A stretch of DNA of 64,000 bases from Pyrocephalus nanus. Taxonomy: Eukaryota > Chordata > Aves > Passeriformes > Tyrannidae. A program made the translations under genes and the position numbers. How positions within the stretch are numbered: position 1 is the stretch's first letter; every line of letters begins with the position of its first letter. The notes under the pieces were generated by a model. It was given only the letters and a program-made list of their open reading frames with translations. It was not told the DNA's origin and did no database searches. Below, one piece after another: positions 1 to 11,196 of the stretch. The stretch spans positions 9,384,001 to 9,448,000 of the forward strand of contig CM076266.1 in NCBI GenBank assembly GCA_038380795.1. The letters run 5' to 3'.

Positions 1-560
1 CTCCATAGTTCTTCCTAACAGAGACAATTTGCCGAGGAGGTATCACTAATCTCTCTACACGCTGAGAAGCAGCAGTTCATGACGAATCTTTCTCTCCTAT
101 CTCATAACCAGTTCTTAATCCTCAGTGACACCCTGGCCCTTGCTCTGTGACTCACTCTCCTTAAAGTCAGTATGAAGAGCATCCCATTTATCTCCTGTTG
201 ATTTGAAGGGTAGGTACAACTTGCAGTTTTGCTGCAACAGCAGCTTTTCTCCCGGGAGATTCTGATGTATCTCAACAGAAGGTGCTTCGGGTCTGAGGGT
301 CTTCCGAGTGTGGTGCTGCCAAGATGGAAAAGAAGGGGCTCCTGGCACTGCCTCCTGGAGGTCCAGGCTCAATGGTCCTCAGATATAAATAGCCAAGATT
401 TAAAACATGTGGTTTAAAATAGTAGCTGATCATTAATGTGGTCTCAGAGTCAGTGAACACAGCACTTCTCCATCTCAGAGAAGCTGTAAACAATACTAGG
501 AAAGCTTTTATTTTAAGGACACATTTTAATTCTTTTGGATTTATCTTTTTTTCCCTCCTC

Positions 561-577
561 TTTTTTTTTTTTTTTTT
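561..577. repeat. Poly(T) tract, 17 nt
   Basis: Uninterrupted T17 preceded by a pyrimidine-rich TTTTTTTCCCTCCTC stretch. Simple low-complexity sequence inside an intron. Confidence 0.9.
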
Positions 578-2340
578 CTGCTAAGATTAGTAAATATTTT
601 AACAAGCAACATAACGGGGAAACTCAGCTACTGAAGTATGAAATAGATGTGAAGCCTTTTGTGTGCAAATTTCATCAGTAACTGAGCTATGGGAGAGCTG
701 CTGATGCGATTGCAATAAACAGACATAGCTTTACCAAAGTTCCACAAGACATACTCACTCCCATCTTTCCACTGACTCCTGTCTCCTGGGAATTGCCTTC
801 ATGGCACTTTTTAGCAAACCAACACCACTCTGACCTGAAAGGTCATTTACCAAAACCAGCTCATTTAGCTGCTGCTGCCAACATCTGAGCCCCACACCCC
901 GAAATCCAAAGGAAAGATGTTCCATTTGCCTGAGGAGGGAATAAATGGAGTATGTTGCCACCCACACCTGCCCCACAAATGGAGCTCCTGCCACCTCAGG
1001 TAGCACACAGCATGTCAGAGAAGACACAGAAATACAGTGACATGACCCTGCCATTCTCATCAGACTGGCAATCATCAGTACAAAGCTATTGAATCCAGCC
1101 TTTTCAGCTCTTGCTTCTCTTTTTCTAGACACAAAGGAAGTCTCATTCATCACAGGAAAGATGCATATTATCCATACAACAGAGAAGAAACTGAGACATT
1201 AGAGGGCTTTGCTCCAGGTCGGAGAGGAGGTAAGTGCCATAGCAAGGACTACTGGGAATATTTTGAATCAAAGTAATTTATAGTGTTGCCGTTAAATTCT
1301 TTCTGAGCCTACCAAGCCTAAAAAAAACATTTAGACACTGAAATTGTATTTATTTCTCTTGTCTGGAAGTGCCCCTGAGAGTAACTCATCTGATAATCTA
1401 TAATGAAAGTCCTGGGCACTGATGCTTCAAGTCCAAGGTGTTACAGCAGCCTGCCTTGTCTGTCTGAGTTTGAGTTCTTTTGTCCGTGCTCCAGTGTCAT
1501 TTCATACATCTTGAAGCACACACCCCCACCAAAGACTTAAAGAATTTCATGGACTTAGTTTGGTTTTAACATGGTCTGTGTCTTACATTACGTTATAAAA
1601 TTATTAATTTTGTAAATGGTTCGCATTTACTCAGAATTCATGAGAGCAACCAAATAACTTCTAAGCACAGAGCTATTCACTGGATTGTTTGAGAGCTGCC
1701 AGACTTCACAGCACTGTTATCGTAATCATTTTAAGGACACAGCAATTTTATTGCATTGGGCTGCACTTTCGTTTTTCTATGCTTGTTTCCTCAAAGGCTT
1801 TATTAGCCATAAAACCTTTTTAAGCTTACTTCTGTTTTGACAGCTCAGCAAATTCCCACTTTCTGTAATTTTCCCCCCTCTTTTCCCACCACCAGTAAGT
1901 GTGAATTTAAACCTCTTAATATAGACAGATTCAAGTCCAGACCAATTTGTAACACAAATGACATTCGCTAAAAATCAATGGCAGTGGTCAGGCCATGAAG
2001 GTCAGAGGAGATAACGGCATCATGGAAACACGGGAGTGAGAGAGAAGTTGAGAAGGATCAACTCTCTGGAGTTTATAATGGAAGTGTGACACTGTGCCAG
2101 CCTGTACTTGCATTACTTCAAACATGCACTACCTCCAGCTGTGTTAATAGTAACAAATTCATACAGATGGCTTGTCGCTAGCAGAAGCACAGAAATAATG
2201 GCAATAATCCGTGCCATAATTGTGGTGCCCTCCCTTCTGAGGCTGAAATGGACCCCACCAAAGTACTCCCTAATGCATTTTAAGCTGATTGCTGGAAACA
2301 GCCATGGAGTTCACTTGTCGTGCACCCTGAATCTCTGATG

Positions 2341-2365
2341 AAAAAAAAAAAAAAAAAAAAAAAAA
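2341..2365. repeat. Poly(A) tract, 25 nt
   Basis: Uninterrupted A25. No AATAAA lies within the 40 bases upstream and I saw no flanking duplication, so a retrocopy tail is not supported. Confidence 0.9.
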
Positions 2366-2631
2366 GCCTTGAAAATGCTAAACTGTTCTTTCATATCAAA
2401 TTACTTCTTCATAAAAGTAATTAATAAATGAGATTGAGGACAACTGGTGATACACATTTTGATGCACTTCTGACTTTTCATTCTTTCCCTTCCTTAAAAT
2501 TATCCATCTTCCTCCAAGGCAGCACAAAGCCTAGACCAATTTATAATGCAAATGGTTTAAGCTGTGAGTGACAGAGAATATCTGACATCATAGCATTAAA
2601 AGAAAGAAGTTAAAGAAACACAGATATTAGT

Positions 2632-2790
2632 TGATAAGGGGACTAGAGCACCTTCCCTATGAAGACAGGCTGAGGAGGTTGTGAGTGCTCAGCCTGGAGA
2701 AGAGAATGTTTTGTGGAGACGTGGCAACCTTGTAATGTCTGAAGGGGCCCAACAAGGAAATCAAACAAGGGCCAATGGAAAAGCAGAATT
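2632..2790 (+). mobile_element. CR1 LINE fragment (3' region), sense orientation
   Basis: Contains characteristic avian CR1 3'-part wording: GGGGACTAGAGCACCTTCC, then a GACAGGCTGAG run, CTCAGCCTGGAGAAGAGAA, GGAGACGTGGCAACCTTGTA, and a later ACAAGGGC. Boundaries are approximate because similarity fades after about 2785. There is no CR1 terminal octamer tail (ATTCTATG type), so it is an internal piece of the 3' region. The minus-strand 62-codon frame across it is meaningless. Confidence 0.8.
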
Positions 2791-5700
2791 TCTACTCGAA
2801 AGGAAAAAGTAAAATGTTTTCCCTGATCCAATTTATTCTGTGTGTTCTGAATTAGTCCTCACTTATTTTCAATTTATGAAATGACTCCATTCTAATTTTT
2901 AGGGGTCAAGCATTTATATTTTGTACACATTAGCTGAACTAAGAAATTAAAAAAAAAAGTCTGAGCTTCCCAGGACTGGGTAGAACAGCATTGATGAAAA
3001 GGTGCTATCAGATAATAGACTGCATTATGATTCAGTACCCTGCGTTCCCAGGAATCCTGATCTTTGGCTTTCTTCTTCTCATTCATTTCAAAAGTTTAAA
3101 ATTCATCACCATTTCACAATGACCTGGATGGTAATTAACCAAAAAATGCTGTGATACACGAGAAGTATTGACCATATGGCATTGTGAGATATTGCAGCAT
3201 CTCAGGGTTATAACTACCACTGTTTATGAAAACAAAGAACAGGCTCCAGCCCCATCCCTCGTCTGGGGATATGTAATGTAGATTTCTAGAGCCTGGAGCC
3301 AGCACAGGAACCTGAACCTGCTCACTGAGAGCTTGTGGAGCACCTGCACCATCTGCTCTCCCAAAGGCCTGGCACGTGAGACCCGAAGAATGGATGCTAA
3401 AGTGGCACAGGAGGCTTGGAAAGACAGAAATAGGAGTTTCTGGGAGTGTCTGGTCTGGAAAACCAGGCCATTTCTGTTCAGTTAAGTGGAGAGATAAAAA
3501 TGTGAGGGAGTCCTTGTGGTGCTACTGGGGACCCCAGGCACACTCCCACAATTGCCCACTGCCTTTCATCAGCTCAAGGGACCAGAGTGATTCCTCGTCA
3601 TTACTGTCATTAGTGCAGCACATGAGCTGGTCATTGGCTACATCAGTTGGAAAGTTTTCTCTCTATGTTCCTCTAGACATGAAAATGCAGAGCTGGTCCC
3701 GATAGACATAAGAGGAAAACATCGGGAAAAGTGAAACCCATTGAGGAGGGAAAGATGGACACTTGGAAGGACTCTGCTCTTGTAAAGTGATCTACATCAG
3801 CAGGGGAGAATCATGTTCTATCATAATATATTTCAACAGATTTTGAAAGCACAAAAGCTAGTGGTAGCTGAAGTAGAACAGATTATCACTTTATCTCTCC
3901 ACATATAACAGACAATAAATCCAAAATATACAAAGCTGAAATCTTGCATTAAAAAAACCAACCAAACTAACTAACAAACAACCAAACAAAAGCCAGTGTT
4001 TATTGCTCTCTGTGGCAAAGCCACATTAGCTACCACTTTTCTGTTATTTTCTTGTGGATGAATAAGAGGCATGAAGTATCATTTTCCTATGGGAATATAT
4101 AATATCAAAATTAAGGCACTGAAGGAATAATGTGGGGGACATGATCTCTGTCACTTTCCAAGTACCACAAGAAAACTGGAGAATTATAGATGGAAAAAAA
4201 GATTTTATGTCCAGAAAACTCTAGGGATCGTGAATAATTATGTGTGAAGAGTTAGCAACAAAGGCTTCTAGAACTATGTCTCTACTAGTTCTAGTGCTAA
4301 GACACAGTGACCAAATCGTGTCTACTAGATAATTTCATAGGCAAGGATTTTCCATGTGTATTATTCAGATAGGGGGTCAAGTTGTGTTGTCAGAAGCAAA
4401 ACCTTGGGCTTTAAAATCAATTATGGACATTTATAGAACCTATTTATACAGGGGAAGAGTCTTCCAAGCAAAGGGACAAAGTGTGAGATTAAAATTTTAC
4501 ATTTAACTTCTTTTTTAATCTCAGCAATGTTGTTCCTTGGTGATTTTAACAGACTTCTGTATCAACAGATTTTCTCGTTTATGTATGTTTATAATTTCTT
4601 TTAGTTTTTTAAGCTAGTTGCAGAAGTTAACTGAAGAATATGCACAAATCTCTTTCCCTTGACAAAGTACACTTGTAGGTAGAATAACAACTTCAAAAAG
4701 GACAGTAAGATATGCAAAGAAAGTCAGATCTTTTTGTATGTATGTATTAAAGGACAAGAACATTCTGTTATTATTTTCTAAAAACTGATGAAAAGCCTTA
4801 TGGAATACAAAAGGTCAGCTTCTAAGAAATATCAAGACCTTCTAGTAACTAAGAACAATAAAACATATCAGACCTGTTTCATTGCTGTAGATCTTTCATT
4901 TTTCCTATTTCTTTTAAATTAAATTTTTAAATGCAATTTAAATGTTTCCACCTGGTAGGGGAAACAAATAATGAAGATATCATAAAAATACAATTCTTTA
5001 ATGACCTGCCTAGACAAACAGAAAACTTGGGGAATAAACCAAGTGTTCTGTACAACCCAGCTTCAAGGTCCTAACCTGAACGCCATTCAGAGGAAAGTAA
5101 TCATTACATTCAAAGCAGTATCATTTATCACATTTGTAAAGGTGAAGAAGTAATATCAAGCATTTGGAATTAACCTAACCCTTCAGCACGCTAAATGGGT
5201 CAGACTAATCATGTTCCATAGCAATTTTATACTATAAACACAAGATTCGTTTTCGGCTCTTTCACAGCACCTGAGCGGAACACCAGCTACCTCAAACGAA
5301 ACACAGAGACATCCATGCAGGATCCAGTTCGGTTAACAAGCTGTGAATGGATTTACAGCCTAAATAATTTACATAGTCTGGAATTGAGAGTCAGCATATG
5401 ACAGAACATGAAATATCCAAGAAATGCCTGATACAACAATGCCAGAAGTTGGCTCACAAGCTAAGAGAGCTGCCATGAGTTGTCTGTGGTCTAGTCTGTG
5501 ACTTAGTATTCATTTGAAAAACTACAAGCACATGCATGCTGATAAATCACAAAACAGGACAGGGTCCTCTGCATTAGATGTCCAAGCATGGTATCAGACA
5601 AGTATGACTTGATTTTGAAGCTTGAAAGACTGTGATTAGTAGTAAAAAGAGATGAACTTTCAAACTAGGATTTTTCTTCGTGTATTTAAGTCTAGCTAGT

Positions 5701-6712
5701 CAAACTCATATTTGAGAAACTGCATGCCAGCTTGGCTATTTAAACTGCTGAGCATGCAGCAGCTTACATTTAGTTTTACTGGAGGTGGTAAGAACTACAT
5801 GTTCTGGAAAATCAAGCTTTGGCTTTCCTCATGAGACACTCAGGAGACTAAACACTGTGTAAATGTTTTGATTGTGGGATCTAGGCCCTAATTTTAGAGC
5901 ACAAACTGCCAAACAAATGGGAGCACTGGCATTTTTTTGAACACAAAAAAGCAAGTTTTCCAAATTTGAAGAACTAGAATATCAGAAAAGAGCTCTTTTG
6001 TCCAAAGGCAAAGATTCCTCTTATTTGAGAGTTCACAGTGATGTATCCCTGCTTTAACAGAGAGGTATTTTATGCCTATGCTCGTAGTAGAATACAAATG
6101 AAAATAATAAGCTCTAGATAACTTTTTTAAAAAATAAGATTACTTTAGAATTTCAGAGTTAAAATTAGCAAAACAGTTCAAAGCAGTTACACTGAGAAAG
6201 AAAAAATCATTCTCATGCAAATCCTACAGTGGTAGAATTGCAATTTTTTGAAGGAGAAAAAAGTAAAGAAAGTAAATTACCAATTTGATTGGTTTCTCAG
6301 CATAATAAAATGCTGAAGCAAGCACATTGGAGGATTTGCTGGACAATTTTCTACACTGAAACTGTCAATTCATTCCAAACCTTAGCGGTGATGGATATTA
6401 TGGATTGGTATGGATTGCACTGCTCCAACCATCCAAAAGGTCATTTGACAAACACAGCAGGAGTGACCTACTGTTCTTGCCATTGACAATCAGACTGACA
6501 TTTTGACGAGTCTTTAAAGTATCACAAATCTTTTCTTCAGCTATTAGATGGAAATGTTTATCTCTGGTTTGTGGCACAATTAAATGTTGGCATCTTAGCA
6601 GTTCATGGAGTTCACTGAAGCAGTCTTAATATCATCCCTGAACTGCACTTGCAAAGCCTCAAAAGCTAATAGTGAATGGACTGCACCTGAAATGTCAACT
6701 ACACCACCAAGC

Positions 6713-7655
6713 AGAATCATCTTCAGGTTGGAAAAGACCTCTTTGCATCATTGAGTCCAACCATGAACCCCGCACTGCCAAGTCCACCACCAAACCATGT
6801 CCCTAAGTGACATCATTTAAATACTTTCAGGGATGGTGGGCAGCCTGTTCCAATGCTTGTCAAACCTTTCAGCTGAGAAGTTTTTCCTAATATGCAATTT
6901 AAACATTCCCTGGGACAAGTTGAGGCCATTTCCCCTCTTGATCCCTCTGCAGAGTGTTCCTGCCCTCCAGCAGATCAACACTCTCTCCCAACTTGGTGTC
7001 ACCTGAAAAGGGACAGAGGGTGCACTTAACCTCCTCATTCAGATCATCAATAAAGATAATAAATACTCAGTTCTGAGCCCTGGGGAACACACTTGTGATC
7101 TACCACCAGCTGGATGTAACTCCATCCACATTGTCAGAAGGAGATTAGGTTTGTCAGGCAGGACCCAACTTTCACAAACCCACGATGGCTGGGCCCTGCC
7201 CCCGGTTGTCTTCATGTGCTGCATTATGGCACTAAAAATGATCTGCTCCATGATCTTCCCTGGCACCAGCCTGCAGTTCCCTACATTTCCTTCCAACCCT
7301 TCTTGTACATGGGATTTACATTTGCTGACTTCCAATCAACTGGGAACTCCCCAGTTAGCCAGGACTGCTGGCAAATGATGGAAAGTGTCTCGGTGAGCTC
7401 CCTTGGAATCCTAGGGTGAATCCCATCCAGCCATGGAGGGTTATGTGTGTCTAAGCGGTCTATCAGATTGCTAACTATTTCTTCATGGATTATGGAGGCT
7501 CCATTCTGCTCCCCATTCCTGCCTTTGGGTTTGGGTACCTGAAGAACAACTGTTCTTACTACTAAAGGCTGAGGCAAAAAAGGCATTAAGTACCTCAGCC
7601 TTTTCCTCATCCTGTAACTGTGTTTTCCCCCCAGTACCCAGTCAAGGATGGACTT
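6713..7655 (-). mobile_element. CR1 LINE copy, antisense, internally deleted, with reverse-transcriptase remnants
   Basis: The plus strand reads the reverse complement of a CR1 element. AGAATCAT and GGTTGGAAAAGACCTC near 6713-6742 mark the 3' end. CTGCCAAGTCCACCACCAAA, GGGCAGCCTGTTCCAATGCT and TTGAGGCCATTTCCC follow. The text then jumps at about 6944 to an upstream block (CTGCAGAG, CAGATCAACACTC, ACTTGGTGTCA, GAGCCCTGGGGAACAC). A second gap is near 7133. The remainder (GATGATC/ATGATCTTCCC, GTTAGCCAGGACTGCTG, ATCCCATCC, TACCTCAGCCTTTTCCTCATCC) is RT-coding. Minus-strand frames at 7281-7610 and 7039-7335 read DGIHPRIPREL, QQSWLTGEFPVDW, MYKKG and VPGKIMEQIIFSAI, typical of the CR1 RT N-terminal half. 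The frames are out of register and the YADD-bearing part is missing, so it is dead. Confidence 0.93.
7039..7610 (-). pseudogene. CR1 reverse-transcriptase fragment, frameshifted and deleted
   Basis: Broken coding remnant inside the CR1 copy. The 5' piece (to about 7281) carries LDGIHPRIPRELTETLS and SWLTGEFPVDWKSANVNPMY. The second frame picks up at GNCRLVPGKIMEQIIFSAIM. A frameshift near 7281-7335 separates them. The finger and early palm motifs of a CR1-clade RT are visible, but no catalytic aspartate pair remains. It is not functional. Confidence 0.85.
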
Positions 7656-8930
7656 CTTTCACTTTAGCTATCTAAAAGCATCTTGTCCAAAAGTTACTAA
7701 AATTATAATAATCTAGTATATAAAAAAGTACTTTTTGTATTACTCCTACTGAAAATGGTAAAGAGGCTGAATAAAACTATGCTAAATTATATTTGCTTAT
7801 ATGGAGTCCTCTAGAACCAAGAACATTTGGACAAATGATCTTCTTCAGCAAGTTTCATTGAATAATAACAGACATAATTCAGGGAAAGCCCATCAGTGGG
7901 AAACTAGCAGGAAGAAAACCAGATAAGATGACACAGTGAAGAATCTCCAGGTTGTGAACACTGAAATTCAGAACATTTCCCATTACAGAGAGCTCTGAAA
8001 GCTCTAAGCTTTACAGAATTTATGAGCCAAATAAAGTCTGGATGGTCAAAGGAGATGGTGTCATTAAGGTACTCTTGGGTATAAAGGAGCCTTCCAGATT
8101 GATGTGAGTTAAAAGAGCTGAGGGAAGTAAGGCTGAGCTGGGGAAAAACTGGCTTCTACTGCTTCACATAACATTCATAGGCAGGATCCAAGAGATGAAG
8201 TTAAACTGGGGTATTCCATCAATTTATAGTCTGTTTCTGATATGCAGTCACATGCATTTCAAAGCAACACAGTATAGTAAAAATCACAAATCCTCCACAG
8301 TCCTATTGCCTTCAATCCCATTAAGAAGTCTGAGGCAGTCAAAAGAATCAATCCATGGTAAAGAAGTTCCTGTCTCAGTTTCTCTGTGGCGCTGGGCAGT
8401 GATTTGTAAGCTCATCCTAGAAATTCTTAATTTCTCACAGAAGATGAGTCATGATCAGTAACCAAATAAAGCATTGCTCTTAGAGGGTTAAAAATGGATG
8501 TAAATGTGCCTACAACATTCTAGAATCCCAAATGTTCCTGTAATGAACTGTGTATCACTAGGGGGCTAAAGTTGTCTTTTGAAAGTATAGTATTAAATGT
8601 CAAATTCATTACTGACATGACCTGAAATCATTAGGTCTTTCTTTCTAAACTAGCTGCATATGTGATGTTCAGAATCCTATATGTGTTATTTTCAGATCAA
8701 AATGAAACCACAGAGAAATATTGTGCTTTACTATTGTGTGTGTGTGTCATTCTTTGAAAGAATGACTCAGGCACTGATATTTAGACTACTTTCAAGTCAA
8801 ATATTTAAAGCCTGCATCCTAACCATAAGCACACTTACTGACATATTGGAAGGTCACTGGAAGATGAGAAGATAGAGAGAGGTCTAAGCAAAAGACCTAC
8901 AATCATCCGCAAGGGAGGAAAGGCAACTGT

Positions 8931-8952
8931 AAGAAAACGGAACCGTTTTCTT
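8931..8952. repeat. Perfect inverted repeat (10-bp arms, 2-bp centre)
   Basis: Arms AAGAAAACGG and CCGTTTTCTT flank a central AA. It lies in the intron about 160 bases past the GTAAGT donor of the exon at 9112-9479. The inner AACGG/CCGTT halves resemble back-to-back MYB-type AACNG cores. Function unknown. Confidence 0.85.
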
Positions 8953-9111
8953 GTATTTTCATCAAAGTATTGAACAGGTTCCAAACAGTTTCAGATGTAT
9001 TAAAAATCAGGCCTGTGGCATTTTCCTCTTGTACATTCATATTTCATTAGGTGCAATGACTTCATCTTTTCTGCAGTTAACAGTGCCATTCAAATGGGCT
9101 GCTATACTTAC

Positions 9112-9479
9112 TCTTTCACTGTCACGATGTAGCCGTATTCTTTCTCCTCAGAAGACTTCACTTCGAGTTCTAAGCCTTGTCCCATGTTTTTCTGAGGCTT
9201 TTCATAGGAGTTTCCATCCTGCATTAAAGAATTCTTAATCCAGTAGCTGGTCTTGCTCGGGTCTTTGGAGTCAGATTCACTGTTCTCTGCAGTTGTCAGC
9301 TCCCTGGAGAAAGTCTCACTTTTTACATTTTCCACACCAGCATTTATTTCTTCTGAAGAGTCAGTTTCCTCAGATTTCTTGGTTTCTATCTTAGTAGATT
9401 CTTCAGGGCCAAGGTCTTTGGGTGTATTTTCAGGTAAAGCATTCTCATTTAGGAATTTAATTAGTTTTGCAGTGTTCTC
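9112..9479 (-). CDS. PTPRN2: PTPRN2 exon: KK processing site and start of mature ectodomain (GYIVT)
   Basis: A 368-nt exon. The acceptor is TTTTGATATAG before GAGAACAC and the donor is a consensus GTAAGT at 9106-9111 (AAAGA then GTAAGT). It enters in phase 0 with 122 codons and leaves in phase 2 (GA, so Asp or Glu next). The peptide runs ENTAKLIKFLNENALPEN, an acidic stretch with KK at codons 34-35, then SEETDSSEEINAGVENVKSE, and ends LELEVKSSEEKEYGYIVTVK. AGVENVKS and the SSEE---GYIVT junction are diagnostic of PTPRN2. GYIVT opens the membrane-proximal mature ectodomain, and the next exon (expected to begin with Pro-Leu) was not recognised below 9106. Reading through the donor only adds a short tail and stop. 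Confidence 0.96.
9375..9380 (-). other. Candidate dibasic (KK) prohormone-convertase site in PTPRN2
   Basis: AAG AAA (Lys-Lys) within the motif IETKKSEETDSSEE. The same context in human PTPRN2 (RKK-SEH...SSEE, from memory) is the region where the luminal pro-peptide is cleaved off in secretory granules. The Lys pair followed by an acidic Ser-rich stretch is visible. That it is cleaved in this species is inference. Confidence 0.6.
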
Positions 9480-11155
9480 CTATATCAAAAGAATAATGTT
9501 ATTTTTAAAATTAAGCACAGGAATGAAATACTGAACCAAAACTGGATTAAATCTTTCAAATTCTAATTGATATGTCAGAGTCTACCCATACAACTCTTGC
9601 ATGGTCATTTTCTTAATTTCTCTAGGCTGCCAGACTATGTTAAGAACATAACATTTATTCAGTAATAATAAAAGAGCATTAAAACTATGCCACCATATTT
9701 TTCCAGCAGTTTTCATGTGTCTTTGCTGAAAACAAAACTTTATTATCAGCTAAGTTAATGAAAAGGAGAAAGAATATAAATATCCACCAACATGTCTATG
9801 TGTTGGGCCTGAAAACATGAATACTTCTTGGGTCTCACCAGTTATAACACAGGAAAGGGAACAGATAATATATAACCAATTCTATTTCACTTATTCATCT
9901 CTAGAAATGGTGACAAACTGTATGTGAGTGATCCAGTGAGCTAAACATATGATCACAGAAAAATAAAAAATCTCTCTAATAAATCAAAACAATAAGGAAA
10001 TGAGTAAAAGTCTAAACAAGTGCCTGGAACAATTCCTCAGCTAGTTTTGTTCCATAACTTTATTGCAGCCAAGTGTTTGGGAGCAAATTATGGTTATTGG
10101 GCACTTTGTGCTCTGTGTCACAATATATTCTATTCTATCACGTCCTCTATTCAAACTCCCACTCAGAAATTTATACATGGGACCCTCTGCAAGTTTGTTG
10201 TAAATTCCTTGAGGAGATTTATCTGGGTGGTCAAAGCTCCTGCCACATTGCTCATGTGTGTATTTTCCTTGCTTGGTAGAAGGGAGGAAGAGCTTTTACT
10301 GTGAACACAAGAGGATTTGCCCATTTACAGCCTCCGAGTATTGGCTTTTGACAGAGTATATAGCAGGAGAAGTTTCACAGAGTTTTTAAAAATATTCCTT
10401 TGACATTTTTCTGCTCCACGAAACCCAGAAAAAGGGAGGTGAATACACCTCGAAAATGGCTGAATATTGGACAGAGGTCATAGGATACAATTCAAAGCTC
10501 ATAAGGAACATTGTAAAAGTAATCTGGATTAAATGCTAAATTTGGTGTTAATAGCTAGGGCAAGAGATGTAATGCCAAGAGCTTTTGAAATACCTCTGAT
10601 ATTCAATGAATTACTGGTAACACATAAAACTAAATGGCAGATCCCTTGAAAGGAGCAGGAATTTTGAAACACAGCCAATCCCCATCCCAACACATACCCT
10701 CAGAGGGAATATATTTACTCACTCACTTCTGAAAACCAGTGAGATTATCTGAGCAAGGGTGCTTACAGTCACCAGAACTAAGAGCCAAAGGACAGGGAAG
10801 AGTGTTTTCAAGAACGCCTCAATACTCAAAATTTATTAATTTGAGGAAAAGCCTGAATTTGTCTGAACTTTGGGAATCTGTTGTGAGTTATCTCTATTTA
10901 AAAATTAAAGAAAAGTAAAAAAGGACTTGATTTTGCTTTTTTGAACATCAAAACTAATTTTGGTTAAGATTTAAATCAATGATCATTTGATATTTTAATG
11001 CGTGAACAACAACTTGTCTATTTGTGATATTGAATCATAGCCTTAGAAAACCAGAACAAGTCTCACAGTTCAGAATTGTGTTTTTGACCTTCACTTTATA
11101 GAAACCTGATATTCTGAGATGAAATACTTGCTTTGTTAAAATATTGGTACTCTAC
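9480..11155 (-). other. PTPRN2 intron (1.68 kb)
   Basis: AT-rich intron between the microexon and the GYIVT exon, with a weak GTAGAG donor and a GATATAG acceptor. A 94-codon plus-strand frame at 10020-10304 has no splice or homology support. I see no recognisable repeat or RNA gene. Confidence 0.85.
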
Positions 11156-11196
11156 CTCTTTATCATTTCTTGCACGGGCTTCATGAGCTCCATTGT
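11156..11196 (-). CDS. PTPRN2: PTPRN2 41-nt microexon
   Basis: Too short for an ORF list, but required by phase. The exon at 12528-12782 leaves in phase 1, while the exon at 9112-9479 opens in phase 0 and has a stop in the phase-1 reading. The sequence between TTTTTCATATCCTACAG and GTAGAGT supplies two bases (completing Asp, G plus AC), then 13 codons reading NGAHEARARNDKE, and ends in phase 0. This restores the frame exactly. The acceptor is strong. The donor (GAG then GTAGAG) is weak, so inclusion could be regulated. Skipping would frameshift the message (41 is not a multiple of 3). I cannot confirm a precise human counterpart, because this part of the luminal domain is poorly conserved. 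Confidence 0.82.

Larger units (their letters stand above)
1..9111 (-). other. PTPRN2 intron (5' part), continuing beyond the window edge
   Basis: Begins at the GTAAGT donor next to 9112 and runs off the left end. No further PTPRN2 exon, neither the expected Pro-Leu-starting ectodomain exon nor the transmembrane exon, could be recognised on the minus strand. No other gene is supported. Contents: two CR1 pieces (about 2632-2790 and 6713-7655), a poly(T) tract at 561-577, a poly(A) tract at 2341-2365, an A/C-rich low-complexity patch around 3950-3990 and a palindrome at 8931-8952. Reading frames of 60-130 codons in the stretch are scattered on both strands without splice-site or homology support. 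Confidence 0.8.

Noticed and set aside
755..1153. 132-codon minus-strand open frame with a GTGAGT donor-like end near 764
   Set aside because: The peptide does not resemble the next PTPRN2 ectodomain exon (expected Pro-Leu start and VTFKV-type strand) or any family I know.
3376..3705. 109-codon plus-strand open frame
   Set aside because: No homology, no start context, on the opposite strand in an intron. Consistent with chance.
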